The notes below the pieces were generated by a model. It did no database searches and was not told the origin of the DNA. It saw only the letters and a program-made list of their open reading frames with translations. A stretch of DNA of 64,000 nt from Fictibacillus sp. BK138 (GTDB taxonomy: Bacteria; Bacillota; Bacilli; Bacillales; Fictibacillaceae), in assembly GCF_004216955.1 (NCBI RefSeq), contig NZ_SGXL01000001.1, forward strand, positions 2,982,061-3,046,060, in the 5' to 3' direction. Positions within the stretch are counted from its first letter, which is position 1. Each line of letters begins with the position of its first letter. The position numbers were made by a program, and so were the translations under genes. This document shows, piece after piece, positions 15,555-25,159 of this stretch.

Positions 15555-16577
15555 TTATGCAGTTTTATTTTTACGAATAAAGTTGCGGATATCTCTGTTC
15601 CCGATAAACTTTTTAGACTGTTCATCCCATAGCTTAAACGTCAATGACTTTAAGCTTGTTAAAAGCGTAAGTGTAGGAACATCTTGAAGCCTAGGATCAC
15701 TTTTATGCGCCTTTTCAAGATGGTAGTTAGGAACTCGGGAATTCAAGTGATGCACATGGTGGAATCCGATGTTTCCAGTGAACCATTGAAGCACTTTAGG
15801 AAGCTTGTAGAACGAACTTCCTTTTAAAGCAGCCTCTACATAGTTCCACTTTTCGTTATGCTCGAAATAACCATCTTCAAACTGATGCTGTACATAAAAC
15901 AGCCAAACGCCTGAGAATGTTGCAATATAAAAGATCGGAAGTTCAACTAACAGGAATGCTTTCCATCCAATCGCAAAACCTACTGATAAAACAATGGCCA
16001 CTAATGCAACGTTTGTCAGCCATACATGGATCTTTTCCTTTTTCGAAGCGTTTTTAGCATTAAAACGGTAATTGATTAAAAAGATATATAAGGGTCCGAT
16101 CAAGAAAAGAACGATCGGGTTTCGATATGTTCGATATTGTAATCTTTTAAACCATGAAGCTTCTGCATATTCCTGCAATGTCATCGTCCAAACGTCACCA
16201 ACACCGCGCTTTTCCAAGTTTCCGTTTGTAGCATGATGAGTTGCGTGGCTGTTCTTCCATTGCTCATATGAACAAAAAGTAAATAGCCCTGTAAAGATAC
16301 CAACGATTTGATTAGCGCGTCGGCTCTTAAAAAATGAATAGTGTGTGCAATCATGAAAAATGATAAATGTGCGGACTAAGAAGCCTGCTGCTGGAACTGC
16401 ACAGAGAAGTGTTAACCAAAACGATATATTTAAACTCAGATAAGCTAAAACCCATAAGATCAGGAATGGCCCAACTGAATTAATTAACTGCCATACACTT
16501 GCTGATATACGCGGTCGTTCAAACGGTGCTAATTTTTTCTTCCATTCACGAATGTCGTACTTCGAATGTTCGCTCAT
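15555..16577 (-). CDS. Membrane fatty acid desaturase
   Basis: 340-residue integral membrane di-iron desaturase. The three histidine boxes are present: HDCTHYSFF, HATHHATNG and HHVHHLN, set between hydrophobic helices. It resembles Bacillus Des-type acyl-lipid desaturases, which insert a cis double bond into membrane phospholipid chains and help membrane fluidity in the cold. AAGGAG precedes the ATG. No DesK/DesR two-component pair is nearby, so cold control by that pair cannot be inferred here. Confidence 0.92.
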   Translation of the reverse strand: MSEHSKYDIREWKKKLAPFERPRISASVWQLINSVGPFLILWVLAYLSLNISFWLTLLCAVPAAGFLVRTFIIFHDCTHYSFFKSRRANQIVGIFTGLFTFCSYEQWKNSHATHHATNGNLEKRGVGDVWTMTLQEYAEASWFKRLQYRTYRNPIVLFLIGPLYIFLINYRFNAKNASKKEKIHVWLTNVALVAIVLSVGFAIGWKAFLLVELPIFYIATFSGVWLFYVQHQFEDGYFEHNEKWNYVEAALKGSSFYKLPKVLQWFTGNIGFHHVHHLNSRVPNYHLEKAHKSDPRLQDVPTLTLLTSLKSLTFKLWDEQSKKFIGNRDIRNFIRKNKTA

Positions 16578-16692
16578 TAAATCAGTCTCCTTTATTTCAC
16601 ATCTTAACTATCTTAACACAGATTATGTGATTAGCCTCTACTTATATTTGTCGAATTATGAACAAATTATATGACCAGGTACTAATATACGC

Positions 16693-16732
16693 AAAAAAAC
16701 CGGCTCCCTCCAGCAAAAGAAGGGAACCGGCA
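16693..16732 (-). terminator. Terminator of the subtilase gene
   Basis: Minus-strand GCCGGTTCCCTTC...GGAGGGAGCCGG followed by TTTTTTTGC. Confidence 0.92.
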
Positions 16733-16755
16733 CAGATATTTTTTTACTTATATTT

Positions 16756-19700
16756 TTACTTTTTCTTTGTATTGATATACAGTTTGCCTGCTGCTCTTTC
16801 GTGCGTCTCGTTGCCGTAGTCATCAGAAGCAATTACTTCAATTACAGCTCCTGGAGCTTTTACATTAGACGTTGCTGTGTAGTATCCTTCGTAATGTCCT
16901 TCTGACGTTTCACGCATCGGAAGCTCAGTAGCGTTCGCCACTCCACCTGCGTTTGTAAGCGGCATGTGGATCACGAATACTACATCAAGACCAGGCTCAC
17001 TGTCAAACTCGATCTTCACAGACTCCCCGCTCTTCAGCTCTTTGTCTGTATCAGGCAGCAAGTTCTCAATAACTGGTGCTTCAAACTTCGCATACACTTT
17101 TACAGTCTTCGCATGACGGTTACCGGCTTTATCAAGAGCCACCACTTTGATCACATTTTCTCCTTCGTTCAGAAGCATACGATGTCTATAGTTGCCTTCT
17201 TCATCAACCTGCGCTTTTTGACCATTTACTTTTACCCAGTCAAGGTTAGCTTCATCAACTGTACCTGTAACTGTTACAGACTCACGATTTGTTTTCATAT
17301 TGTTTTCAGGTGAAGTGATGCTTACTCTCGGTTTTGTCTGATCCAGCGTAATCGTTACTGGAGCTGATTCATCTGTTGAACCTTGCTCTGTAACGGCTTT
17401 CGCTGTAAGTGTATTCGCACCATTCTCAAGCGTGATATCTGCAGAGAACGTTCCTTCATCTGTAGTTGCCACACTCGCTACTTCTTCTCCGTCGTTATAG
17501 ATCTCAACGGTTGTTGTTGGAGCAGCTGTACCGGATACCGTTACATTTTCTTCATTTGTAAAAGATCCATCTGCTGGAGACGTGATGACAGGTGCCGTTA
17601 CCTCGTAGTTAACAACAGCACGTATCATGTAGTTTCCTTCATCTTCAGGAGACTGAGACCAAGCTCCTCCAACTAACTGATAGCTTCGGCCTGCCCATTC
17701 GCCATCTTCATCCGTTCCAAGACCTGGTGTGTTCGGATTCGGATGACTCTGAATGTACACCATGTAGAAATCTCCATCTACCATGATGCCATGCTCACTT
17801 AAGTCAACATGTGTCCATTCTCCGTTACGAAGTGCAGTTGCATCAAACGGACCTGCTAGTTTCTTACCAGGTGTTCCCTCTGGACCGCTTGCATCGTAAA
17901 CAGCCACTTGGAAATCAGTTCCGCCTGGTACTGGCCACTCTGTATCCCAGAATCGGAACAATCCGCCTGTAACTGCTGCTTTTTCATTTCCTTCAGCAAG
18001 GGACATTTTCACTGCCCACCCATTACCTGCATCATAGAATGCTCGTGCGTTTTCTGCTGTGCCATCATCATAGCCGATCTCGCCTGGATAACCAATGAAA
18101 GGTTTTAATTCGATGTTTTGTTCAGCAGATTCTCCACCAGTGATTGTAACTGATGCTTCTTCGCTGTAGTAAGAAGGAGCAACTACTTTTAAAGTGTACT
18201 CTCCTTCATAAGCTTCAATTGTGTACGTTCCATCTTCATTTGTTTCGACCGGTGCAACTGCTGCATCTTCCATAAGCATCACAGTAGCTCCAGCAACTGG
18301 TTCTCCAGTTACTTCATTTGTTACTGTACCTGAAACAGTACCTCTTGGAATTTCTTCTAAAGTAAAGTTTGCAATAGCTGTTCCGTCTTGCTCAACATTT
18401 ACAGTTTGAGTTGCTGAACGGAATCCGTATGCTTCAGCCATTACTGTGTAAGTTCCTGCTGCATGAGTTAAGCCGTACGATCCATCTTGAGGATCTGTAT
18501 AAACTGATCTTCCAGACTCGAGTACACTTACTTGTGCTCTCATCGGAAGTGCCATCGGCGCTGCATCACCGTCTTTAGATGGCTCTTTTTCTTCTGAAGG
18601 CTTCATTGGTGAGATTTTTGCTGGATCTACCTTTGGCTTCGCTTCTAAAGATGGTGCTTTATCGATAGAACCTTTACCTAATTTAGCTTTTTGAGCAGGT
18701 GCTAAAGGCTGATCCATAAGCTTCACATCATCTAAATACCAGCCAGCTTTTACAACTGAACCGTCTGTTGTAACATTGAATGCTACATAAATGCGCTGAC
18801 CAGCGTATTCACTTAAATCTACTTCTCCATCGATCCAACCTCCGGAAGTAGAGTTAACACGCAGTTTCTGTGTCCAGTTTTCCATATCAGTAGAAACAAA
18901 TACATGTCCATAATCATAGTTGCGTTCTAGGTCATGCCATTGTTTGAACTGCAGATAGCTGTTGCCCTCAGGCAGATCAACTGGAGGCATCACGAGTGTC
19001 ATGTTAGCACTGTTTGCATAGTTTCCTACAAGGTTAGTCGCATACACTTTTTCACCTGAGTGTGCTGCTCCAGGTCCGCTTGCTGGAACACCGTGCTCCC
19101 AGCTGTTGTTATTACCATACGAAGTCCAACCGGTCGGACTGCCTTCGAAATCTTCCTCATAGCCTGTTGAAATACCCGGTAAGAGCGTTACTGTATAATC
19201 GTCTGTAGAAACCTCATTACCACCGAAGTCGTTGACGATCCACTTATAAACGATCTGATCACCTGTTAATACATCCCCAGGAATGGTTGCCGCATACGTG
19301 CCAGACTTATAGTCTCCGCCCGTTCGTTCAGCAGCCACTTCACTCCAGCTTCCATCTTCATTTTGGTAGCTTAATAGAACTGAAGTTACACTGATATTAT
19401 CTGATGCTTGTGCCTCTAGGTTTAAAGGCATTTCTTTGTAAGACTCACTTGGTGCTTCATGTGTGATAGAAGGAGCTTCGTTATCCTCTCCCTCTTTTGT
19501 TACTGTCCCTTCAATTCTTCCTAACCCAGTAACTACGGAAGATACAGCTGTAAAAGCATTTACAAGCCCATGTCCGTAACCATTGTTAGGAGAGTCAGGG
19601 AACGTTGCATCCGTTAACGGTGTTGCCGTTGACATGAGGATCTCTTCCATTTCTTCTACCGTTAAGCTCGCATCAGCTTGGCGAAGCAATGCCGCTATTG

Positions 19701-21102
19701 CTGATACGTGAGGTCCTGCCATAGATGTTCCATTCCATCCGCCTTCATAAGCACTTCCAGGAACAGAAGAACGAATATTTACGCCTGGAGCTGAGATTTC
19801 AGGCTTCGTTTCATCATAAGGGGAAGGACCTTGAAGTGAGAAACTAGCTAAACTGTTGTTAATGTCTGTTGCACCTGTTGCAAACGATTCAGGATAGTTT
19901 GCAGGTGTCGCTACAGATCCAGGACCGCCTGGATTAAAAATAGTTGTGTTACCAGCTGAGAATTCCGGGAAAATTTCAGCTGCACGCCATGCCGCAACCA
20001 TTTCTCTGTACCACTCATCAAGTCCAGGACCGCCGCCCCAAGAGTTGTTAACAACGTCTGGCGCTTTTTCAGGGTGAGGGTTTCCTGCTGCATCTTTAGG
20101 AGCAAGAATCCATTCACCAGCTTCTAATAGATCAACATCCGATCCGCCGTTTGCAGAGAATGCTTTTACAGCAATCCATTTTGCACCTGGCGCAACTCCG
20201 ATCTGATTTGCTCCACTAGGCTCTGAACCTACCATCGTACCCGTAACGTGTGTACCATGACCAAGATCATCGTATGCAGCTGCTTGTCCGCCAACTGCAT
20301 CGAACCAGTTGTACTCATGGTTTGCCGCATCAGGGTTTGCAGGATCAAATCCACGATACTTCTCTTTCAGGGCTGGGTGATTCCACTGTACACCCGTATC
20401 AATGGATGCTACAACCGTTCCAGCGCCATCTATTCCCATATTCCAAACGGCAGGAGCTCCTACACGTTCGATATTCCACTCTATGGATGATGTTTCATTT
20501 TTCGGTTGTACCTGTAATGCAGATTTTTGTTGAGGTTTTTCAGGAAGTTTAACAGAACTTACTGGCTGAATAAGCTGTCTTGTTTCATTTGGAAGGACTT
20601 TCTCAACTTCAGGGAAGGCTGCGATTTCTTCCATAACCTCTTTTGTAGCCGTTACTGCCATACCGTTAACGACATAAAAAGATTGGATATCTGCTGCCTT
20701 TCCAGCTTTCTGTTGTTTTTCTAAGTAAGTTTTAGTGTGCTGTTGAGTTTCAAGTGCTTTTGCACGAAGAGAGGATACTACTGAAGAACGTTTCATTAGT
20801 TTTGATTGATTCGCAGTTAGCTTTTGGGATTTAGCCTCTTTAGCAGCTTTCTTTGCTACCTGAGCCGTGTCCACCTGGTCTTTAAATTTGATAAGGAACG
20901 TGACCTTATCCTTTTTGCTGAATTGTTCATTTAGTTTTTTGGAGACCTTACTTTTAGTACCTTCTACTGCTGCCTTTTTTGCTGATGTAGAAGGTTTGTC
21001 TTTCGATACGGCATTAGCTTGAGACGGGAACATCAATGGAACAACCATTAAAAAAGCTAAAAATACGGATAACCATCGTACTTTTTTTCGTTTTTTACTC
21101 AT
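16756..21102 (-). CDS. Large secreted S8 protease, bacillopeptidase F-like
   Basis: 1448-residue exported subtilisin-family protease. A Sec signal peptide ends near residue 31 (SQANA-VS). An inhibitor-I9 propeptide follows (~60-180). The catalytic domain has D235 (SIDTGV), H282 (GHGTH) and S460 (NGTSMAGPH). After it come a conserved region with a galactose-binding/MAM-like module (YEEDFEGSPTGWTSYG), two carboxypeptidase-regulatory-like beta domains (GTVSGTVTNEVTGEPVAGA...), and Big-type domains ending in RAAGKLYINTKKK. The layout matches Bacillus bacillopeptidase F (Bpr) and relatives. No LPXTG anchor is seen, so it is secreted or loosely wall-bound. It is transcribed alone. Confidence 0.92.
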   Translation of the reverse strand: MSKKRKKVRWLSVFLAFLMVVPLMFPSQANAVSKDKPSTSAKKAAVEGTKSKVSKKLNEQFSKKDKVTFLIKFKDQVDTAQVAKKAAKEAKSQKLTANQSKLMKRSSVVSSLRAKALETQQHTKTYLEKQQKAGKAADIQSFYVVNGMAVTATKEVMEEIAAFPEVEKVLPNETRQLIQPVSSVKLPEKPQQKSALQVQPKNETSSIEWNIERVGAPAVWNMGIDGAGTVVASIDTGVQWNHPALKEKYRGFDPANPDAANHEYNWFDAVGGQAAAYDDLGHGTHVTGTMVGSEPSGANQIGVAPGAKWIAVKAFSANGGSDVDLLEAGEWILAPKDAAGNPHPEKAPDVVNNSWGGGPGLDEWYREMVAAWRAAEIFPEFSAGNTTIFNPGGPGSVATPANYPESFATGATDINNSLASFSLQGPSPYDETKPEISAPGVNIRSSVPGSAYEGGWNGTSMAGPHVSAIAALLRQADASLTVEEMEEILMSTATPLTDATFPDSPNNGYGHGLVNAFTAVSSVVTGLGRIEGTVTKEGEDNEAPSITHEAPSESYKEMPLNLEAQASDNISVTSVLLSYQNEDGSWSEVAAERTGGDYKSGTYAATIPGDVLTGDQIVYKWIVNDFGGNEVSTDDYTVTLLPGISTGYEEDFEGSPTGWTSYGNNNSWEHGVPASGPGAAHSGEKVYATNLVGNYANSANMTLVMPPVDLPEGNSYLQFKQWHDLERNYDYGHVFVSTDMENWTQKLRVNSTSGGWIDGEVDLSEYAGQRIYVAFNVTTDGSVVKAGWYLDDVKLMDQPLAPAQKAKLGKGSIDKAPSLEAKPKVDPAKISPMKPSEEKEPSKDGDAAPMALPMRAQVSVLESGRSVYTDPQDGSYGLTHAAGTYTVMAEAYGFRSATQTVNVEQDGTAIANFTLEEIPRGTVSGTVTNEVTGEPVAGATVMLMEDAAVAPVETNEDGTYTIEAYEGEYTLKVVAPSYYSEEASVTITGGESAEQNIELKPFIGYPGEIGYDDGTAENARAFYDAGNGWAVKMSLAEGNEKAAVTGGLFRFWDTEWPVPGGTDFQVAVYDASGPEGTPGKKLAGPFDATALRNGEWTHVDLSEHGIMVDGDFYMVYIQSHPNPNTPGLGTDEDGEWAGRSYQLVGGAWSQSPEDEGNYMIRAVVNYEVTAPVITSPADGSFTNEENVTVSGTAAPTTTVEIYNDGEEVASVATTDEGTFSADITLENGANTLTAKAVTEQGSTDESAPVTITLDQTKPRVSITSPENNMKTNRESVTVTGTVDEANLDWVKVNGQKAQVDEEGNYRHRMLLNEGENVIKVVALDKAGNRHAKTVKVYAKFEAPVIENLLPDTDKELKSGESVKIEFDSEPGLDVVFVIHMPLTNAGGVANATELPMRETSEGHYEGYYTATSNVKAPGAVIEVIASDDYGNETHERAAGKLYINTKKK

Positions 21103-21684
21103 GTTGCTTTTCCCTCCCTATTCATTTTTGTCGTACAGATCAAACCAGTAAAAGTAATTCCCGGTCACACCTCCTGCTTTTTTGATAAAAATCTAGTAAT
21201 TCTTTGTTGCTATTTAAAGGATAAAGCATAAGTTCTGTAAATTAATGTAAGAATATGTCGCTTTTTTACCTGTAGATTGGAAAATAAATCCTTTGTATGA
21301 GACGATATTCACTTTTTCATGACTATTGGACAAGAAAAATTTTAAACGATTTAATTATCGGAAATATTACTGTCATATGAACCAGGACGAATGGACTTAT
21401 TTTAGTAAAATAAGAAATCTTTGTAAAAAAATGTGAATTACGTACCTCTTTTTCTATTACATATCCTCTACTTAACTACCAAAAATTTTCTTCAAATTTT
21501 CTTACGAACAAAGAGAAACCAATATTTAATGTATCCCCGTTCAAATTCTTCCCTCCAGATTGCCCATTAGCATTTCAGGCAAAACGATATATAATACCCA
21601 AAGAAGATCAACACTTATTATCCTAAAAGATATATACCAAATGACTCAGTGCCGCTTAATAAACCGCATTTGTCGTTTTATGGC
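21103..21684 (-). other. 582-bp leader/intergenic region with possible micro-ORF
   Basis: AT-rich region upstream of the protease gene. At 21118-21168 (minus) an in-frame run GTG...TAG would encode MTGNYFYWFDLYDKNE. Its stop overlaps the protease ribosome-binding site (TAG-GGAGGG). An AGGAGG lies just 1 nt before its GTG, which is too close for normal initiation, so translation is doubtful. The rest shows scattered A/T tracts but no gene or structured RNA that I can support. Confidence 0.3.
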
Positions 21685-21717
21685 ATAAAAAAATCTCTCT
21701 CTTTAAAAGAGAGAGAC
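21685..21717 (-). terminator. Terminator of the mhq-type operon
   Basis: Minus-strand GTCTCTCTCTTTTAAAGAGAGAGA followed by TTTTTTTA. Confidence 0.92.
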
Positions 21718-21725
21718 TTCAATGA

Positions 21726-22337
21726 TTACTCTGGCCGGTCTAATGAGAAGGTTTCTCCAAGTTTTGCATAAGCAGTTCCGGCAAGTCTTCCAATAGGCCG
21801 TAATTTTTCTGCATCTATTCTACCACCACTATATAATTCTTCAGCAATATGATAATGAACTACTCTTCCAATAAGAAGATCGGTTGCAGGCTGATCTGCT
21901 GTTCCGCCAAGCGGCAAGATTTGTTCCACAACACATTCCATCCGGACTTTTGCTTCCGCAATCCCCGGAACCTTTACTTTAACAGAATCAACAGCTGTTA
22001 ACTTTGCAAGATCCACTTCACTTTCTTCAGGACCAAGGTTAGCGGCAGTGAGATTTACCTTTTCAATATAGGTTTCATCTGGAATATGAACGACAAATTC
22101 GCCTTGTGCTTCTGCATTTCGTGATGTATCTTTTTGAATACCGTTCTTTCTGCCGATAGAGATAGCGATCAAAGGCGGATTAGAAGTTAGAGCATTAAAG
22201 TAGCTGAATGGTGCAGCATTTAAGACTCCGCTGGTTGATAAGGTACTGACAAATGCAATCGGCCTCGGGATGATGCTTCCTGTTAAAAATTTGTAGTTCT
22301 CTTTTATGGAAAGATCGTCAGGATCGATCGATTTCAT
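21726..22337 (-). CDS. Flavin reductase-like (FMN-binding split barrel) protein
   Basis: 203-residue flavin-reductase-like domain protein. It begins with NYKFLTGSIIPRPIAFVSTLSTSG, continues with the FMN-binding NAAPFSYFNALTSNPPLIAISI, and ends with a GRLAGTAYAKLGETF tail. Such proteins bind FMN and may reduce flavin or flavin-linked substrates. It is third in a minus-strand operon with a hydrolase and a ring-cleavage dioxygenase-like gene (12 bp gap). In that setting a role in quinone or aromatic detoxification is likely but inferred. GAGGTGAGAG precedes the ATG. Confidence 0.85.
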   Translation of the reverse strand: MKSIDPDDLSIKENYKFLTGSIIPRPIAFVSTLSTSGVLNAAPFSYFNALTSNPPLIAISIGRKNGIQKDTSRNAEAQGEFVVHIPDETYIEKVNLTAANLGPEESEVDLAKLTAVDSVKVKVPGIAEAKVRMECVVEQILPLGGTADQPATDLLIGRVVHYHIAEELYSGGRIDAEKLRPIGRLAGTAYAKLGETFSLDRPE

Positions 22338-22349
22338 TCTCTCACCTCT

Positions 22350-22958
22350 TTAGCTAAAATTTGCGGTAAACCATTCTGCCGCTTCTTCTACTTCAGCTCT
22401 AGTAAGCTGATGTCCCATATTCTCCCATTTCACCTGTACCTTTGCACCCGCATTGGCAAGTAAGTTCTCAAGCTCTTCCGTTTCTGCAGCAGGACAGATC
22501 GGATCATTCTTACCTGCTCCTATAAATACAGGAAGATTAGCAAGATCGGGCAGCTCAATCCCTCTCCTTGGTACCATTGGGTGATGCAGGATCGCTCCTT
22601 TTAACGCATTTTCGTAATGGAAGATCAGGCTTCCAGCAATATTTGCTCCGTTAGAATATCCGACTGCAACCACGTTGTTTCGATCAAACTGATATTTTTT
22701 TGCGGATTCATCTATAAATTCGTTAAGTTCTTTTGTACGGAAAATCAGATCTTCCTCATCAAAGACACCTTCTGCTAATCTGCGGAAAAACCGGGGCATA
22801 CCATTTTCAGAAACATTGCCCCGTACACTTAATACAGCAGAATCTGGCGAAATCATATCTGCTAGAGCCAATAAGTCTTCTTCATTTCCTCCAGTACCAT
22901 GCAATAAGAGAAGTACTGGCTTTCTTTCATCGGACCCTTTTTTAAACAAATGTTTCAT
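22350..22958 (-). CDS. mhqD: Phospholipase/carboxylesterase-type hydrolase MhqD
   Basis: 202-residue alpha/beta hydrolase of the carboxylesterase/phospholipase family: oxyanion-hole region LLHGTGGNEED, nucleophile GYSNGAN near residue 107, acid in GAGKNDPICP, and His in WENMGHQLT. In Bacillus subtilis mhqD forms an operon-type pair with mhqE/mhqO-like dioxygenases that protect against quinones and catechols. The pairing is the same here: its ATG follows the upstream dioxygenase stop without a gap (GAGGAGG inside the preceding gene end). Symbol assigned by similarity and context. Confidence 0.82.
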   Translation of the reverse strand: MKHLFKKGSDERKPVLLLLHGTGGNEEDLLALADMISPDSAVLSVRGNVSENGMPRFFRRLAEGVFDEEDLIFRTKELNEFIDESAKKYQFDRNNVVAVGYSNGANIAGSLIFHYENALKGAILHHPMVPRRGIELPDLANLPVFIGAGKNDPICPAAETEELENLLANAGAKVQVKWENMGHQLTRAEVEEAAEWFTANFS

Positions 22959-23906
22959 TTATTTGTCCTCCTCTAAAACTCTTGCTTCTGCAGGAAGCAG
23001 GTGGCTTTGTATTTGGTCTCGATGCGGTACGAGCCATGGCGGCAGAAGCAGGCTCTTCCCGAGTTCCTCTTCTGTCTCATCCCGAGTAAATCCAGGAGGG
23101 TCTGTTGCTATTTCAAAGAGAATTTGTCCTTCTTCACGGAAATAGATGGCATTAAAATATTGACGGTCGATGATCTCTGTTACATGAAAATCATTTTCCT
23201 TCACGTGCTTTTGCCACATTTCATGTTCATCATAACTGCTGGCGCGCCATGCAATATGATGGACTGTGCCAACTCCGCTCACCCCTCGAGCTTCAGGTGA
23301 TAATTTAATATCAATGACATTTCCAAGATCGCTTGCCGCTTTAAAACGAAGGTAATCTCCATCTTGGCCGAATTTTTCAAGGCCCATGACTTCTGTTAAT
23401 ACCTTTTCCGTCTTATGAGGTGCGGCTGAAAATAACACAGCCCCACCAAAACCTTTTATAGCGTACTGTGGTGTGATTTTACCAAACGACCACGTACTGT
23501 TCTCACCTTCACGTCTTGAAACAATCTCCAGCTGCAGGCCATGCGGATCATTAAATTCAAGATATTCTTCTTGAAAACGAACCGATTTTTTATATTCAAC
23601 ATGAAATTGAAGAAGTCTTTCTTCCCAAAATGAAAGGGCTCCTTCAGGTACAACAAATGAAGTTGTCCCTACCTGTCCGCTTCCGACCCTTCCCCGGTAC
23701 GCATCAGGCCAAGGAAAGAAGGTCATGATCGTTCCAGGTTTCCCACCTTCATCACCAAAATAAAGGTGATACGTTCCTGGATCATCAAAGTTTACGGTTT
23801 TTTTAACTAACCTAAGACCAAGGATACCAGCATAAAAGTCCACATTTTCTTGAGGGTTTCCGACAATTGCTGTTATATGATGAATTCCATCTGTATGCAT
23901 CGTCAT
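22959..23906 (-). CDS. mhqO: Ring-cleaving dioxygenase, glyoxalase fold (MhqO-like)
   Basis: About 315-residue protein of two vicinal-oxygen-chelate modules. The first begins GIHHITAIVGNPQENVDFY (metal His near residue 7) and the second has TVHHIAWRASSYDEHE, with the Glu ligand in GQILFEIATDPPG. This matches MhqO/MhqE/MhqA-type extradiol dioxygenases, which cleave hydroquinones or catechols in the quinone stress response. It leads the operon mhqO-mhqD-flavin reductase. Two ATGs (23918, 23906) are possible; GAAGGG abuts the first, so I chose the second. Two palindromic operators surround its promoter. Confidence 0.85.
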   Translation of the reverse strand: MTMHTDGIHHITAIVGNPQENVDFYAGILGLRLVKKTVNFDDPGTYHLYFGDEGGKPGTIMTFFPWPDAYRGRVGSGQVGTTSFVVPEGALSFWEERLLQFHVEYKKSVRFQEEYLEFNDPHGLQLEIVSRREGENSTWSFGKITPQYAIKGFGGAVLFSAAPHKTEKVLTEVMGLEKFGQDGDYLRFKAASDLGNVIDIKLSPEARGVSGVGTVHHIAWRASSYDEHEMWQKHVKENDFHVTEIIDRQYFNAIYFREEGQILFEIATDPPGFTRDETEEELGKSLLLPPWLVPHRDQIQSHLLPAEARVLEEDK

Positions 23907-23930
23907 AACGTTTAACATCCCTTCATTAAC

Positions 23931-23985
23931 TAACTTATTTTTTGTAAGTTAATTATATGAAAATAAACTTACTTTTGTCAAGTAA
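23931..23985 (-). promoter_or_regulatory. mhqO promoter with two palindromic operators
   Basis: On the minus strand: TTGACA (rc of 23976-23981), 18-nt spacer, TATAAT (rc of 23952-23957), a near-perfect sigma-A promoter. Operator 1, TTACTT-N5-AAGTAA (23969-23985), covers the -35. Operator 2, TAACTTA-N7-TAAGTTA (23931-23951), covers the start point. Both are 17-21 bp with ACTT...AAGT arms. The layout resembles YodB/CatR (HxlR/DUF24-type) operators more than the MhqR box. The regulator gene is not in this window. Confidence 0.75.
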
Positions 23986-24095
23986 CTATATTTGTTTGCG
24001 GTTTAAATCTTGAGTCCCCTAATTTATGTACGTTAAAACCTATACTTAGCTTTACCCTTATTGAGGGAGCAGAAACGGATAGATCAACAACAATC

Positions 24096-24130
24096 AAAAA
24101 GTCCACATGGCATGTATTTTCCACGTGGAC
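24096..24130 (-). terminator. Terminator of the aldo/keto reductase gene
   Basis: Minus-strand GTCCACGTGG...CCATGTGGAC followed by TTTTTGATTG. Confidence 0.85.
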
Positions 24131-24153
24131 AAAAAGTGAGTTTGTATTTGTTT

Positions 24154-24166
24154 GGGGTCAGACCCC
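24154..24166. repeat. Short palindrome GGGGTCAGACCCC
   Basis: Perfect arms GGGGTC/GACCCC around one base, lying between the aldo/keto reductase stop and its terminator. Same type as 5134-5146 and 7892-7918. Confidence 0.6.
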
Positions 24167-24168
24167 TT

Positions 24169-25005
24169 TTAGAAATCGAAGTTATCTGGATCTGGACCAA
24201 TGCGGCGGTCTTCATTAAGAGCATCGATTTTTGCCATATCTTCAAGAGACAGCTCAAAGTCAAAGATATCTGCATTCTCAACGATGCGGTGCTGTTTAAC
24301 TGATTTCGGGATCGTTACAACTCCATTTTGAAGATCCCAGCGAAGGATGATCTGTGCTACAGATTTTCCGTATTTCTCAGCAAGTTCTACAAGTGACGGC
24401 TCATTCAGCAATTCACCTTGCATAAGCGGGCTCCATGCCTCCATCTGGATTCCGTTGTCTTTACAAAATAGAAGCAGTTCCTTTTGGGCAAGACGCGGAT
24501 GGTATTCTACCTGGTTCACCATCGGCTTGATTTCACAATCAGCTAGAATGTCTTCTAAGTGATGGACCTTGAAGTTAGAAACTCCGATCGCTTTTACTTT
24601 TCCATCTTTATATAACTTTTCTAATGCACGCCATGTTTCTTTGTATTTCCCTTTAACAGGCCAATGAACGAGATAAAGGTCTAAATATTCAAGTCCGAGC
24701 TTTTCCATGCTTGTCTCAAAAGCAGCAAGCGTACTCTCGTATCCCTGGTCCTTATTCCACACTTTAGTTGTAATGAATAGTTCTTCACGCGGAACACCAG
24801 TTTCTTTGATTGCTTGTCCAACGCCTTCTTCGTTTTTGTAGATCGCAGCTGTATCAATGCTTTTGTATCCAGCTTCGATTGCCCACTTAACTGAATCAAT
24901 AACTTCTTGTCCTTCTTCTACTTTAAATACCCCAAGGCCAAACCAAGGCATCTTTACTCCATTGTGCAAAACTGTAGTATCCTGCAATGTTTTAATAGCT
25001 GTCAT
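24169..25005 (-). CDS. Aldo/keto reductase, methylglyoxal reductase type
   Basis: About 278 residues, a TIM-barrel NADPH reductase. The catalytic tetrad is D51 (SIDTAAIY), Y56, K81 (ITTKVW) and H114 (YLVHWP). The C-terminal coenzyme region [13 protein letters not shown] is present. It is close to Bacillus YvgN/YtbE-type glyoxal/methylglyoxal reductases, which detoxify reactive carbonyls. The ATG at 25005 has GGAGG 11 nt upstream; an ATG six codons earlier lacks a ribosome-binding site. It lies divergent from a small gene and next to the quinone-detoxification operon but has its own terminator. Confidence 0.92.
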   Translation of the reverse strand: MTAIKTLQDTTVLHNGVKMPWFGLGVFKVEEGQEVIDSVKWAIEAGYKSIDTAAIYKNEEGVGQAIKETGVPREELFITTKVWNKDQGYESTLAAFETSMEKLGLEYLDLYLVHWPVKGKYKETWRALEKLYKDGKVKAIGVSNFKVHHLEDILADCEIKPMVNQVEYHPRLAQKELLLFCKDNGIQMEAWSPLMQGELLNEPSLVELAEKYGKSVAQIILRWDLQNGVVTIPKSVKQHRIVENADIFDFELSLEDMAKIDALNEDRRIGPDPDNFDF

Positions 25006-25159
25006 CTGTTTAATAGCCTCCATTTCTACATCTCATATTTGCTTATAAAAAGATATTGTCACATTCTGCTGTAGAAAGGAAACATTTCGACTTTTAGAAG
25101 GTATTTTAATCCTTCTATGGAAGTAGTATCCAACACAATATTTAAAATGGGGTGTTAAC

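Noticed and set aside
17383-20724. Several plus-strand open frames opposite the subtilase gene
   Set aside because: Shadows of the minus-strand coding sequence, without start signals or family resemblance.
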